Assembly (NCBI RefSeq): GCF_048266365.1
Contig: NZ_JBLWZP010000001.1
Coordinates: 1 to 64,000, forward strand
Source of the DNA: Galbibacter sp048266365
GTDB taxonomy: Bacteria > Bacteroidota > Bacteroidia > Flavobacteriales > Flavobacteriaceae
Direction of reading: 5' to 3'
Length of the DNA: 64,000 nucleotides
Shown: positions 1 through 7,839 of the stretch, piece after piece
How the letters are laid out: each line of letters opens with the position of its first letter
Position numbering within the stretch: position 1 is the first letter of the stretch
Notes under the pieces: generated by a model
What the model was told of the DNA's origin: nothing
The model's input: the letters and a program-made list of their open reading frames with translations, nothing else
Databases searched by the model: none
Translations under genes and position numbers: made by a program

Positions 1-2
1 TC

Positions 3-155
3 ACTTCCGATAACAATAAATTTAAAAACAATAGATATACTAAAAAATATGCACTTAAATTAAAAGAAGCTCAACAACATCTTTCTCGTAAACAAAAAGG
101 CAGTAATGGTTTTGAAAAACAAAAAGTCAAGGTTGCTTCACCCTCCAAAATATAA
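3..155 (+). pseudogene. IS200/IS605-family TnpB (OrfB) fragment, 3' truncated
   Basis: The frame is open from the window edge and encodes about 50 residues ending in TAA. It contains the segment QQHLSRKQKGSNGFEKQKVK, which is typical of the TnpB/OrfB region rich in Lys, Arg and Gln. In the family this is followed by a conserved KxAxxHEKI stretch and then the RuvC-like nuclease part. Here the frame degenerates after KVKVA and stops. The 5' part lies outside the window, so it cannot be judged. The last third overlaps, on the other strand, sequence that reads as a cupin protein, so the element was truncated by recombination or deletion into that gene. A non-functional remnant is the best reading. 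Confidence 0.7.
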
Positions 156-313
156 AAGAATTGTTCTGTTTTCTCATGAAAATGTAGTTGTTCTTCGGTT
201 TGTGGAACCATCAGCTCCTCTTTAATAACCACATACTCAGGTTAGAGTAATTCCCATGCTCTACAGTTGTCTGCCCACTTGTATGATTTTGCGTTCTTGT
301 TATTTACAATCAT
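120..313 (-). pseudogene. Cupin-domain protein remnant, nonsense-mutated and 3' truncated
   Basis: From an ATG the frame reads MIVNNKNAKSYKWADNCRAWELL, broken here only by length, then a TAA. It continues in the same frame with a recognisable cupin motif 1, QLHFHEKTEQFFYILEGEA, with the HxH pair and following Glu. One nonsense codon therefore splits an otherwise sensible small cupin. After about 64 codons the similarity ends where the tnpB fragment begins, so the second cupin motif is missing. A single cupin of this type normally runs to roughly 110-130 residues. The metal or ligand role cannot be assigned. Confidence 0.65.
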
Positions 314-388
314 ATACCGTACTTAATAATGTTTTATTTCAAAAGTATAATTGTAGGTAGGTTGGTATATTTGTCGATACTTTGGCTT

Positions 389-1156
389 TTATGGTTTTGG
401 CAAACACCATTTACTGTTGATTTGACAAAGCCTCTCCAACATTTCCTTGTAATGTGTTTTAACAAGCTTCCTTTCGCGCTCACCAAGGAGCTGAACCATA
501 TAGCCATGTGCTCCATGTAGTATAACAAAGGGGTATGTACCTCCCGGTTTCGACCCACCTATATCCTCGTTTTTGATGTGAGGCGCAAAGTACATGACAT
601 GCGGAATACTAAGAGTGTTTACCTCCGGATTTTTATCAGGATTAACATATGTTCGTAATATCGGTGACAACATATATGAAATACCGGCTTGTTTAGGTGC
701 TTTGTAGGAATGTGTTTTGTAGCGATGCTGAATAGTCAATTTTACTTGCTGAGGTGGAACTCCGTTGGCTTGCATAGCAGCAATATCCAAAAAGACTTGC
801 ATTTGGCTCTCGGCGCCCGCTTGATCAAATGAAATTGGATACAATATATCATTTCTAAAGGAGGTTAGTGGCCAAGATCCCCTCATGGCATCTTCGCCGG
901 TGCGTGCTACGAAAGCATGAAATCCGTTGCTGCCGTTTCGAGTGATTTCAAAACCCTTATCTAGTTTAAGGGTGTGAACCGTTGCACTGTCTCTAAGATG
1001 GGGTGGAAGTGCACTAAGGGCAAGTTGAATTTCTAAATCCCGAGGTAGGGGTTTTATTTCATCACTGGGGTCGTTTTGCGAATTAATAGTGAGTGAAACT
1101 AATAGACTTGCTATTACTATAAATGAGTTCACCTCTTTGTTCAAGCTTGTTTTCAT
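389..1156 (-). CDS. Secreted protein of unknown function
   Basis: The product has 255 residues. An N-terminal hydrophobic stretch (about residues 10-27, ending near LTINSQ) looks like a Sec signal peptide, so export is likely. The mature part has no transmembrane segment and no catalytic motif I recognise. It contains HAFVARTGEDAMRGSW near residue 80 and a Gly/His-rich stretch, GGTYPFVILHGAHGYM, near residue 208. Two cysteines lie close to the C terminus (CQINSKWC), positioned for a disulfide. The gene is divergent from nothing nearby and is separated from the SRPBCC gene by 58 bases. I do not recognise the family and give no function. Confidence 0.7.
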   Translation of the reverse strand: MKTSLNKEVNSFIVIASLLVSLTINSQNDPSDEIKPLPRDLEIQLALSALPPHLRDSATVHTLKLDKGFEITRNGSNGFHAFVARTGEDAMRGSWPLTSFRNDILYPISFDQAGAESQMQVFLDIAAMQANGVPPQQVKLTIQHRYKTHSYKAPKQAGISYMLSPILRTYVNPDKNPEVNTLSIPHVMYFAPHIKNEDIGGSKPGGTYPFVILHGAHGYMVQLLGERERKLVKTHYKEMLERLCQINSKWCLPKP

Positions 1157-1214
1157 TATCTTTTGTTATGGATGATTCTTTTAATATTATGTGTTGTCTC
1201 ACTATCAATAACCC

Positions 1215-1652
1215 TTAAGGTTTTTGAGAGTCACCTGTGGCGATTAATGCATTCAAATTGTCATTTATAAGCGTAGTCCAACCCTTCAAGCAAGCTTGGT
1301 AACATTCAGCCAACGGACTAAGCCCGCGATGGGTAAAATGAAGCTTGGTTTTGTCGCCTTTTGAAGCAATTTCAAAAATGATGTCTGTTCCCTGCCATTC
1401 ACTCTTGTTTTGAATAAAACCGAGATTGGATTCAAGTACCTTCCAAACGATTTTTTTCCCAATAATAAATTCTGATATCCTTTGTTTTGAATAATGTTTT
1501 TCAGGCAAATTATAGGAGAATTCAGCATGGAGTTTAGCTGTTTCTCCTTCAATTTCTCCTGGCCACCAGTTGCGAACATTATTGATGGCATTGAAAACTT
1601 CTACAGGAGTTTGATCCACAAAAATGGTTGTGGTGATGTTTTTTGATTTCAT
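1215..1652 (-). CDS. SRPBCC/AHSA1-family ligand-binding protein
   Basis: The 145-residue protein has the START-like helix-grip features of the AHSA1/SRPBCC group. The N-terminal TTTIFVDQTPVEVFNAI is followed by VRNWWPGEIEG, and a C-terminal helix begins near CLKGWTTLINDNLNAL. Members bind small hydrophobic ligands or act as stress-linked co-chaperone-like proteins; the ligand here is unknown. It is cytoplasmic, with no signal peptide. It is divergent from a GlxA/AraC-type regulator, and the shared 120-base gap holds an operator-like repeat. Control by that neighbour is a reasonable inference. A -7 box sits 30 bases upstream of the ATG. Confidence 0.8.
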   Translation of the reverse strand: MKSKNITTTIFVDQTPVEVFNAINNVRNWWPGEIEGETAKLHAEFSYNLPEKHYSKQRISEFIIGKKIVWKVLESNLGFIQNKSEWQGTDIIFEIASKGDKTKLHFTHRGLSPLAECYQACLKGWTTLINDNLNALIATGDSQKP

Positions 1653-1681
1653 TTTTTATGTGACTTTAATTCGTAATACAA

Positions 1682-1689
1682 CAAAGGTA
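1682..1689 (-). promoter_or_regulatory. -7 promoter box of the SRPBCC gene
   Basis: Reads TACCTTTG on the minus strand, matching the Bacteroidota -7 consensus TANNTTTG, 30 bases before the start codon. No clear -33 TTTG was seen. Confidence 0.55.
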
Positions 1690-1690
1690 T

Positions 1691-1749
1691 TGTCTATAAG
1701 TGATTATTGTCGGGTGTAATATAGACATCATAACGGGTTGATTTAGACA
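1691..1749. promoter_or_regulatory. Operator-like inverted and direct repeats between divergent genes
   Basis: TGTCTATA (1691-1698) is an exact 8-bp inverted partner of TATAGACA (1720-1727). A third half-site, TTTAGACA, lies at 1742-1749, exactly 22 bp (two helical turns) after the second. The set sits between the SRPBCC -7 box and the start of the AraC-type regulator. Phased half-sites of this kind suit a dimeric or looping AraC-family regulator. The sequence is directly visible; the regulator assignment is inference. Confidence 0.45.
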
Positions 1750-1772
1750 TATATAATTATTACTTTTAACAA

Positions 1773-2762
1773 ATGAAACATCTTACGATCATAGTACCCA
1801 ATGGGCAGAATAACTTGAGTAGTATTGTGGGATCCTATAAAATATTCAAAAAGGCAAATGCCTATTTGGAGCACACTACAGGGGAGGAATTGTTCAAGAT
1901 TGAATTGGCAGGTCTTTGTGAAACTGTGGATTTCTATGATGGATTTTTTACCGTAAAACCTCACAAGAATATCGAGAATCTGGAAAGGACCGATCTTATT
2001 ATTATTCCTTCCTTAAATCATAATTATCAAACAGCCTTAGAGGGGAATAAGCCGATAATTCAATGGATTGCAAAACAATATAAGCAAGGGGCAGAGGTAG
2101 CCAGTATATGTACTGGAGCATTTTTACTTGCATCCACAGGTATACTTGATGGTAAAAGTTGTTCCACTAACTGGGCGGTTGCAGATAATTTTAGAAGTAT
2201 GTTTCCAAAGGTGAATTTACAAATTGATAAATTAATCACTGATCAGAGTGGAATTTATACCAATGGAGGTGCCTATTCCTTCTTAAATCTCATTATTTAT
2301 CTAATTGAAAAATATTACAACCGTGAGACCGCGGTCTATTGTTCCAAGATTTTTCAAATTGAAATTGATAGACAAAGTCAATCAACATTTATGATATTTA
2401 AAGGGCAAAAGTCACACGAGGATGATATGGTACTGCAGGCGCAGGAATATATCGAGAGCCAAGTTCATCAAAAAATCTCCATCGAACATTTATCTTCCAA
2501 GTTTCCGGTCGGTAGGCGTAATTTTGATAGAAGATTTATTAAAGCCACTGGAAACACCCCATTTGAATACTCACAACGTGTAAAAATGGAAATGGCAAAA
2601 AAGGCCTTGGAGACCAGTCGTAAAACTATTAATGAAGTGATTTATGATGTAGGCTACTCGGATGTTAAGGCGTTTCGTAATGTGTTTATAAAAATCACCG
2701 GTCTTTCACCACTGGCATACAAGACAAAGTATAACAAGGAAGCTATAATAAGCCGGTTTTGA
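1773..2762 (+). CDS. GlxA-family transcriptional regulator (DJ-1/PfpI domain plus AraC HTH)
   Basis: The protein has 329 residues. The N-terminal part (about 1-190) is a DJ-1/PfpI-like domain with the nucleophile-elbow cysteine in EVASICTGAFLLAS (Cys113). The C-terminal part (about 220-325) is an AraC-type double helix-turn-helix, including EHLSSKFPVGRRNFDRRFI and the signature EVIYDVGYSDVKAFRNVF. In this family the amidase-like domain senses a ligand and the HTH binds DNA as a dimer. It is transcribed away from the SRPBCC gene, with inverted and direct repeats in the gap, so it probably controls that gene and itself. The ligand is unknown. Confidence 0.88.
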   Translation: MKHLTIIVPNGQNNLSSIVGSYKIFKKANAYLEHTTGEELFKIELAGLCETVDFYDGFFTVKPHKNIENLERTDLIIIPSLNHNYQTALEGNKPIIQWIAKQYKQGAEVASICTGAFLLASTGILDGKSCSTNWAVADNFRSMFPKVNLQIDKLITDQSGIYTNGGAYSFLNLIIYLIEKYYNRETAVYCSKIFQIEIDRQSQSTFMIFKGQKSHEDDMVLQAQEYIESQVHQKISIEHLSSKFPVGRRNFDRRFIKATGNTPFEYSQRVKMEMAKKALETSRKTINEVIYDVGYSDVKAFRNVFIKITGLSPLAYKTKYNKEAIISRF

Positions 2763-2936
2763 AAGTGTAATAGATTGGCTTTTAGAAGGGATAATCATTA
2801 CCTTTGACCATTGGTCATTTCCATGGCCTAATGCTTACGAATTCACATAATTTTTTAAAAAACATCTAGCGAAGCATTGGCTACTTGCGTTACGGAGGGT
2901 AGTGTTGTTAGAATTAACTCTAGGAATTTTATTAAA

Positions 2937-3737
2937 ATGGAAAAGAAAAAACTAGCCATAGTAGGCTGCGGAAAATTAGCGGATATTGTTGTTGATGCAT
3001 TATTAGGAGGAATACTGGATGATTATGAGTTAATAGGAAGTTACTCCAGAACATTTGAAAAAGCTCAGCAACTTGCAGAGCGGATCAATACTGCAGATAC
3101 TGGTTATAGCTGTATAGCGCAAGAATCTATTTCAGATATCATAGCACTTAATCCTGATTATATAGTTGAGGCGGCTGCTCCAGTTGCTATGCGCGAGCTT
3201 GCCTTACCGGCACTTAAAAACGGATCTTCAATAGTAACGCTTTCCATCGGTGCTTTAGCAGATGAGGAGTTCTACTTGGAGGTACAAGAAACCGCAAAAA
3301 AACATGGAACAAGAGTGCATTTAGTCTCGGGATCCATTGGTGGGTTTGATGTGCTTCGTACTGCTTCACTCATGGGAGATAGTGAAGTTTCTTTCGCTAC
3401 TGAGAAAAGTCCAAGATCATTACGCGATACAGAGGTATATGAAACGGAGCTCGAAACTCAAAAAAAGCAAGTATTCTCAGGGAATGCTAAAGAGGCAATA
3501 GCCTTGTTTCCAACAAAAGTTAACGTAGCTGTTGCAGCATCACTGGCTTCTGTAGGTCCTAAAAACATAAAAGTTTCGGTGACCTCCGTTCCTGAATATA
3601 TAGGAGATGATCACCGAATAGAAATTAAAAATGAGGAAGTACATGCCATTGTGGATGTCTATAGCAAGACTTCTAAAATAGCAGGCTGGAGTGTGGTGAA
3701 TACCTTAAGAAATATTACCTCACCCATTGTATTCTGA
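2937..3737 (+). CDS. Aspartate dehydrogenase-like NAD(P)-binding oxidoreductase
   Basis: The product is 266 residues from the ATG chosen here; a TTG 60 bases upstream is less likely. It begins with a Rossmann motif, LAIVGCGKLADIVVDALL. The C-terminal half resembles the aspartate dehydrogenase domain (DUF108/NadX type), with VSGSIGGFDVLRTASL and FPTKVNVAVAASLA. NadX-type enzymes oxidise L-aspartate to iminoaspartate, either for NAD synthesis or in amino acid catabolism. No nad genes are next to it, so the substrate is not fixed. The last 18 bases overlap the end of the convergent gene. An AGGA lies about 12 bases before the ATG. Confidence 0.72.
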   Translation: MEKKKLAIVGCGKLADIVVDALLGGILDDYELIGSYSRTFEKAQQLAERINTADTGYSCIAQESISDIIALNPDYIVEAAAPVAMRELALPALKNGSSIVTLSIGALADEEFYLEVQETAKKHGTRVHLVSGSIGGFDVLRTASLMGDSEVSFATEKSPRSLRDTEVYETELETQKKQVFSGNAKEAIALFPTKVNVAVAASLASVGPKNIKVSVTSVPEYIGDDHRIEIKNEEVHAIVDVYSKTSKIAGWSVVNTLRNITSPIVF

Positions 3738-4625
3738 CAAATTAGCCAGTACTTTTTCACTTAATCTGATATAAGCTTGTCGTGTACGTCCGACCGAGAC
3801 CTGCATACAGCGGACATTTGGGTGTTCCAGGAGTTTTCGATCCCCAAGGGCACCCAAAGTATCACAGTAACAACGATTGTCTCCTGCCAGCCATTGCTGA
3901 AAGGGCTTCATGTCCCAGGCAGGGGAGAGTCCTGTGTTGAAAAGTATTTTGTGCTCACCTAGCTTTTCGAATTCTGATTCGTGTAGAAGCACCGTGTTTT
4001 TATTAAGACAGCAGAGAATGACCTCACTTTGTTCTAACAACTCATCAAGTTGAAGAAAAGTATAGCCCTTTGCTTTAGCTTCTTGTTTTTCGGTACGGGA
4101 AAAATAAGAAATTTCGGCACCAAAAAATTTTAAGGCATCAGCAATCATACCCCCTGAAGTTCCCAAGCCCACAACGCCGACCTTGAGTCCGGTGATTTCT
4201 CTAGCAACACCATCCCATGGCTTTTCGGGATGACCACTTGGATCTGTGCCAAAACCGTGAAGTCCACGAACAAGTTCGCTTACGACATATTCTACCACAC
4301 CCTCATCACCGTAGTCACGAATTCCAGTGACCTTGATGCCTCTTTTGTTGGCATAATGAATATCTACATTCGCTGTTTCAGGAGAATATAAAGAACAGCA
4401 CATACCGATATAAACGATATTCGGACATTTTTCAAGAATTTTCTGATCGAGTGTTGAGGTGTAGCTCAATAACACGGCATCAGCATCAGAGATGCGTTCA
4501 ATTATCTGCTGATCATCCTTCGGGATATCCCTAAATAAAATAACCTCTTCTGCAAATTCTTGAAGCTTGAGCTCTGCGGACGGGATGAGATCTAACGGCT
4601 CAATCCCTACTATTTTCTTGAACAT
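3720..4625 (-). CDS. D-2-hydroxyacid dehydrogenase-like NAD-binding protein with degenerate active site
   Basis: The 301-residue protein has the two-domain layout of 2-hydroxyacid dehydrogenases. A Rossmann core starts at LKVGVVGLGTSGGMIADALK (about residues 148-167), with a substrate-binding half on both sides. The family's catalytic Arg, Glu and His are not in their usual settings: the place of the NxxRG segment reads FNTGLSPAWD, and the C terminus lacks a clear HxxG. It may use a different chemistry or have lost activity. It overlaps the 3' end of the aspartate-dehydrogenase-like gene by 18 bases, convergently. Substrate unknown. Confidence 0.72.
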   Translation of the reverse strand: MFKKIVGIEPLDLIPSAELKLQEFAEEVILFRDIPKDDQQIIERISDADAVLLSYTSTLDQKILEKCPNIVYIGMCCSLYSPETANVDIHYANKRGIKVTGIRDYGDEGVVEYVVSELVRGLHGFGTDPSGHPEKPWDGVAREITGLKVGVVGLGTSGGMIADALKFFGAEISYFSRTEKQEAKAKGYTFLQLDELLEQSEVILCCLNKNTVLLHESEFEKLGEHKILFNTGLSPAWDMKPFQQWLAGDNRCYCDTLGALGDRKLLEHPNVRCMQVSVGRTRQAYIRLSEKVLANLSEYNG

Positions 4626-4700
4626 AACAATTGACTTGAATTAATCAGTAAAAGTAAGTAATACTTTTCAAAAGGGATACGTGAATAGGGTAACCTTCTA

Positions 4701-4732
4701 AAAAGAAAAAGCCCGGCACATGGCCAGACTTT
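4701..4732 (-). terminator. Rho-independent terminator after pnp
   Basis: On the minus strand AGTCTGGC pairs with GCCGGGCT (two G-U pairs) and is followed by TTTTTC. It lies 30 bases past the pnp stop. Confidence 0.6.
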
Positions 4733-4761
4733 TCACACACTTTAAAATTAACATGAATGAT

Positions 4762-6972
4762 TTAATCTCTACGAGGCTTTCTTTCTCGATCACCTCTTCG
4801 ATCGTTGTTGTTAGATCTACTGCGATTGTCAGAGCTTCTATCACGTTCTACATAACCCTCAGGTTTTGGTAAAATCGCTTTTCTAGAAACTTTTTCTTTA
4901 CGTGTTTTAGGATCAACCCCAAAATATTTCACTTCAAATACATCTCCTAAATTAACTACATCGGTTACCTCATTAGTACGTTCCCATGCAAGCTCTGAGA
5001 TATGTAATAATACTTCATTACCTGGAGCCTCAGTATATTCAACTACAGCACCAAATTCAAGCATTTTGATCACTTTCACCTCATATACATCACCTTTAAC
5101 AGGTTTGAATGTAATAGAGTCGATTTTTGCAAGTACAGCATCGATACCCGCTTGGTCAGTACCAAGGATTTCAACGACACCTTTTTCGTCAACCTCTTCG
5201 ATTACGATCTCAGTTTTAGTAGCTTTTTGTAATTCCTGAATAACTTTACCGCCAGGACCGATTAAAGCTCCGATGAAGTCTCCTGGGATGGTAACAGTAA
5301 CCATTTTAGGAGCATGTGCTTTCACTTGCTCATTTGGTGTTGCAATGGTGTCTGTCAGTTTTCCTAGGATATGTAACCTACCTTCTCTAGCTTGAGCTAA
5401 AGCGTTTTCAAGGATTTCATAAGAAAGTCCTTTGATTTTAATATCCATCTGGCAAGCCGTGATACCCTTTTCAGTACCGGTTACTTTAAAGTCCATATCT
5501 CCCAAGTGATCTTCATCACCTAAGATATCTGATAATACAGCGTATTTCTCACCATCAGTGATAAGACCCATAGCAATACCGGATACAGGTTTTTTAAGTT
5601 GAACCCCGGCATCCATTAAGGCCATAGTTCCAGCACATACCGTTGCCATAGAAGAAGAACCGTTAGATTCTAATACCTCAGATACCACACGTACAGTGTA
5701 AGGACAATCTGCAGGGATCATATTCTTCAATGCACGTTGTGCCAAGTTTCCGTGACCAACTTCTCTACGTGAAGTTCCTCTTAGAGGACGTGCTTCACCG
5801 GTTGAGAATGGAGGGAAGTTATAATGGAGATAGAATTTCTCTTCAGATTGATCTGTAGGAAGATCTATAACGTTAGCTTGTTTAGAAGTACCAAGGGTAA
5901 CAGTAGCAAGCGCTTGAGTTTCACCTCTGGTAAAGATAGAAGAACCATGTGTTGAAGGAAGGTAATTCACCTCACACCAAATTGGTCTGATATCTGTAGT
6001 CTTTCTACCATCCAAACGAATGTTTTCGTCTAGGATAAGGTTTCTGACCGCTTCTTTTTGTGCTTTAGCAAAATACTTACCGATAAGATCTGCTTTTTCA
6101 GCCAATTCTTCTTCATCATACCAAGCAGTGATCTCTTCTTTAATTTGAGCGAATTTTTCTCCACGCTCCTGTTTAGAAGTATCTTCTTTAGCTACAGTAT
6201 AGCATTTGTCATAAGCAAATTCATGAATCTTTGCTGCCAATTCTTCATCTTCAACCTCTGCCTCGTACTCACGAACTTCTTTCTTACCGACTTTTTCAAC
6301 AAGTCTTTTTTGAGCTTCTACCTGTAGTTTGATAGCTTGGTGAGCAACTTTAATCGCTTCTGCCATTTCTTGTTCAGAAACTTCTAGCATTTCACCTTCA
6401 ACCATGGCTACAGAATCCTCAGATGCTCCAACCATAATATCCATATCAGCAGTAGCTAATTGTGCTTTACTAGGGTTGACAATGAATTCACCATCAATAC
6501 GAGCAACTCTAACTTCAGAAATAGGATATTCAAATGGAAGATCAGACAATTGAATACAAGCAGATGCAGCCAAACCGGCTAGGGCATCAGGCATAACATT
6601 TTCGTCGTTTGACATCAGTTGAATCATCACCTGAGTTTCAGCATGGTAATCTTTCGGGAATAATGGACGCAATACACGATCCACCAAACGCATGGTCAAT
6701 ACCTCACGATCACTTGGTCTAGCTTCACGCTTAAAAAATCCACCAGGAAAACGTCCTGCAGCTGCAAATTTTTCGCGATAATCAACCGTTAAGGGTAAAA
6801 AGTCAATACCAGGGTTAGCAGTTCTTGCAGAAACCACTGTAGCCAATAGCATAGCGTCACCCATACGGACAACGACAGAACCATCAGCTTGCTTTGCTAA
6901 TTTTCCCGTTTCTAGAGAAATGGTTCTACCATCCCCTAAATCAATAATTTCTTGTTTTACTTCAGGAATCAT
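4762..6972 (-). CDS. pnp: Polyribonucleotide nucleotidyltransferase (PNPase)
   Basis: This is the phosphorolytic 3'-5' exoribonuclease of the RNA degradation machinery. The 736 residues hold two RNase PH domains (about 10-230 and 320-540), separated by a helical domain. A KH domain follows, with GDFIGALIGPGGKVIQELQK near residue 565, then an S1 domain (about 625-695) and a tail rich in Arg, Asp and Asn. The second PH domain carries GTSRREVGHGNLAQRAL. Length and order are normal for the family. It lies downstream of rpsO, the widely conserved order, but has its own -7 box and a leader of nearly 190 bases with hairpins. In E. coli pnp is autoregulated through its leader; whether that holds here is inference. 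Confidence 0.98.
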   Translation of the reverse strand: MIPEVKQEIIDLGDGRTISLETGKLAKQADGSVVVRMGDAMLLATVVSARTANPGIDFLPLTVDYREKFAAAGRFPGGFFKREARPSDREVLTMRLVDRVLRPLFPKDYHAETQVMIQLMSNDENVMPDALAGLAASACIQLSDLPFEYPISEVRVARIDGEFIVNPSKAQLATADMDIMVGASEDSVAMVEGEMLEVSEQEMAEAIKVAHQAIKLQVEAQKRLVEKVGKKEVREYEAEVEDEELAAKIHEFAYDKCYTVAKEDTSKQERGEKFAQIKEEITAWYDEEELAEKADLIGKYFAKAQKEAVRNLILDENIRLDGRKTTDIRPIWCEVNYLPSTHGSSIFTRGETQALATVTLGTSKQANVIDLPTDQSEEKFYLHYNFPPFSTGEARPLRGTSRREVGHGNLAQRALKNMIPADCPYTVRVVSEVLESNGSSSMATVCAGTMALMDAGVQLKKPVSGIAMGLITDGEKYAVLSDILGDEDHLGDMDFKVTGTEKGITACQMDIKIKGLSYEILENALAQAREGRLHILGKLTDTIATPNEQVKAHAPKMVTVTIPGDFIGALIGPGGKVIQELQKATKTEIVIEEVDEKGVVEILGTDQAGIDAVLAKIDSITFKPVKGDVYEVKVIKMLEFGAVVEYTEAPGNEVLLHISELAWERTNEVTDVVNLGDVFEVKYFGVDPKTRKEKVSRKAILPKPEGYVERDRSSDNRSRSNNNDRRGDRERKPRRD

Positions 6973-6988
6973 TTAGTTTTTTTATTGC

Positions 6989-7049
6989 TCCGCTTCACTG
7001 TGTTTATAGCAGCGGAATGTTAAACAATGGGTGCCCGTGAATTTCACGG
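6989..7049 (-). promoter_or_regulatory. Structured 5' leader of pnp
   Basis: Two hairpins can form in the long leader. CCGTGA/TCACGG with loop ATT lies at 7035-7049, and TCCGCT/AGCGGA at 6989-7016 closes a 16-base loop just before the ribosome-binding region. The second could occlude translation initiation. Regulation is inferred from position and from knowledge of other pnp leaders. Confidence 0.4.
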
Positions 7050-7168
7050 ATGAGTTGTGTTGTAGTTGTTGTTACCCAATGAAAAACTAATTATATAAGC
7101 TTTTTTGTTAGCCACTTACTGTCTCAGGTTGTGGTTAAGCGAAAATTGAATTCTCAATATGATAAATT

Positions 7169-7176
7169 CAAAAGTA
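7169..7176 (-). promoter_or_regulatory. -7 promoter box upstream of pnp
   Basis: Reads TACTTTTG on the minus strand (consensus TANNTTTG). It implies a transcript starting about 190 bases before the pnp ATG. Confidence 0.45.
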
Positions 7177-7226
7177 TGTCATTAATAATAGAAAGTCCGA
7201 AAAAAAAGAAAAAATATAAGACCAAA

Positions 7227-7254
7227 TTAAAAAGGGAGCAAATTGCTCCCTTTT
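7227..7254 (-). terminator. Terminator after rpsO
   Basis: An 11-bp stem (AAAAGGGAGCA with its complement) and a 3-base loop, followed by a U-rich run on the minus strand. It lies directly after the rpsO stop. It implies that much of pnp expression comes from its own promoter. Confidence 0.8.
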
Positions 7255-7259
7255 ATAAT

Positions 7260-7529
7260 TTACTTTCTTAATCCCAATTCTTTGATGATAGCTCGATATC
7301 TTACAATATCTTTCTTTATCAAATAATCAAGTAGAGATCTTCTTTTCCCTACCAACATAACTAGTGAACGCTCGGTGTTAAAATCTTTCTGATTTTTTTT
7401 CAAGTGTCCGGTTAAGTGATTAATTCTGTACGTGAACAAAGCAATTTGTCCTTCAGCAGATCCGGTGTTGTTTTCACTACCACCGTGTTTTTTGAAAATT
7501 TCTGCTTTTTCTTCTTTCGATAAATACAT
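7260..7529 (-). CDS. rpsO: 30S ribosomal protein S15
   Basis: The 89-residue protein is collinear with S15 and has the family's usual length. Recognisable parts are MYLSKEEKAEIFKKHG, the GSAEGQIALFTYRINHLTGH segment and the RSLLDYLIKKDIVRYRAII helix. It binds 16S rRNA at a three-way junction in the platform of the small subunit and helps S6/S18 assemble. A -7 box 56 bases upstream and a strong terminator directly after the stop frame it as a short transcription unit upstream of pnp. In other bacteria S15 represses its own translation; no clear rRNA mimic was identified in this leader. Confidence 0.98.
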   Translation of the reverse strand: MYLSKEEKAEIFKKHGGSENNTGSAEGQIALFTYRINHLTGHLKKNQKDFNTERSLVMLVGKRRSLLDYLIKKDIVRYRAIIKELGLRK

Positions 7530-7584
7530 GCCAATATTTTTTTAAATGATTCTTATGTATTTGATAGTCGATCTATCAAGGGCG

Positions 7585-7592
7585 CAAATATA
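7585..7592 (-). promoter_or_regulatory. -7 promoter box of rpsO
   Basis: Reads TATATTTG on the minus strand, a full TANNTTTG match, 56 bases before the ATG. Confidence 0.65.
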
Positions 7593-7784
7593 GTAATATT
7601 TTTATTTTTAATCCGCTAAAATAAATAAATATTCTCAAGCGTTTTTAAATCTATTTATTTAGCAGTTAATTCTTTATCCTTAAAAAAGCAGCATCATAAA
7701 TCGACGAATTCTGTGGCTGCTATCCGCTATTAATCCAAATCGACTATCATCATTTGACGAAATGTCTACACCGATTATTGGGTA

Positions 7785-7818
7785 TAAAAAAATAAAAGCT
7801 CCATAACTTGGAGCTTTT
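7785..7818 (-). terminator. Terminator after accD
   Basis: A 10-bp perfect stem (AAAAGCTCCA with its complement, loop of 5), followed on the minus strand by a long T run. It lies 22 bases after the accD stop. Confidence 0.8.
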
Positions 7819-7839
7819 GTAGCAAATAATACAGTTCTA

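Larger units (their letters stand above)
7530..7839. other. Intergenic stretch between rpsO and accD
   Basis: The 310 bases hold the rpsO promoter at one end and the accD terminator at the other. The middle (about 7620-7780) shows no open frame with coding character and no repeat. Confidence 0.6.

Noticed and set aside
6058..6327. 89-codon Phe- and Ser-rich frame antisense to pnp
   Set aside because: It reflects the Lys/Glu-rich helical linker of PNPase read backwards.
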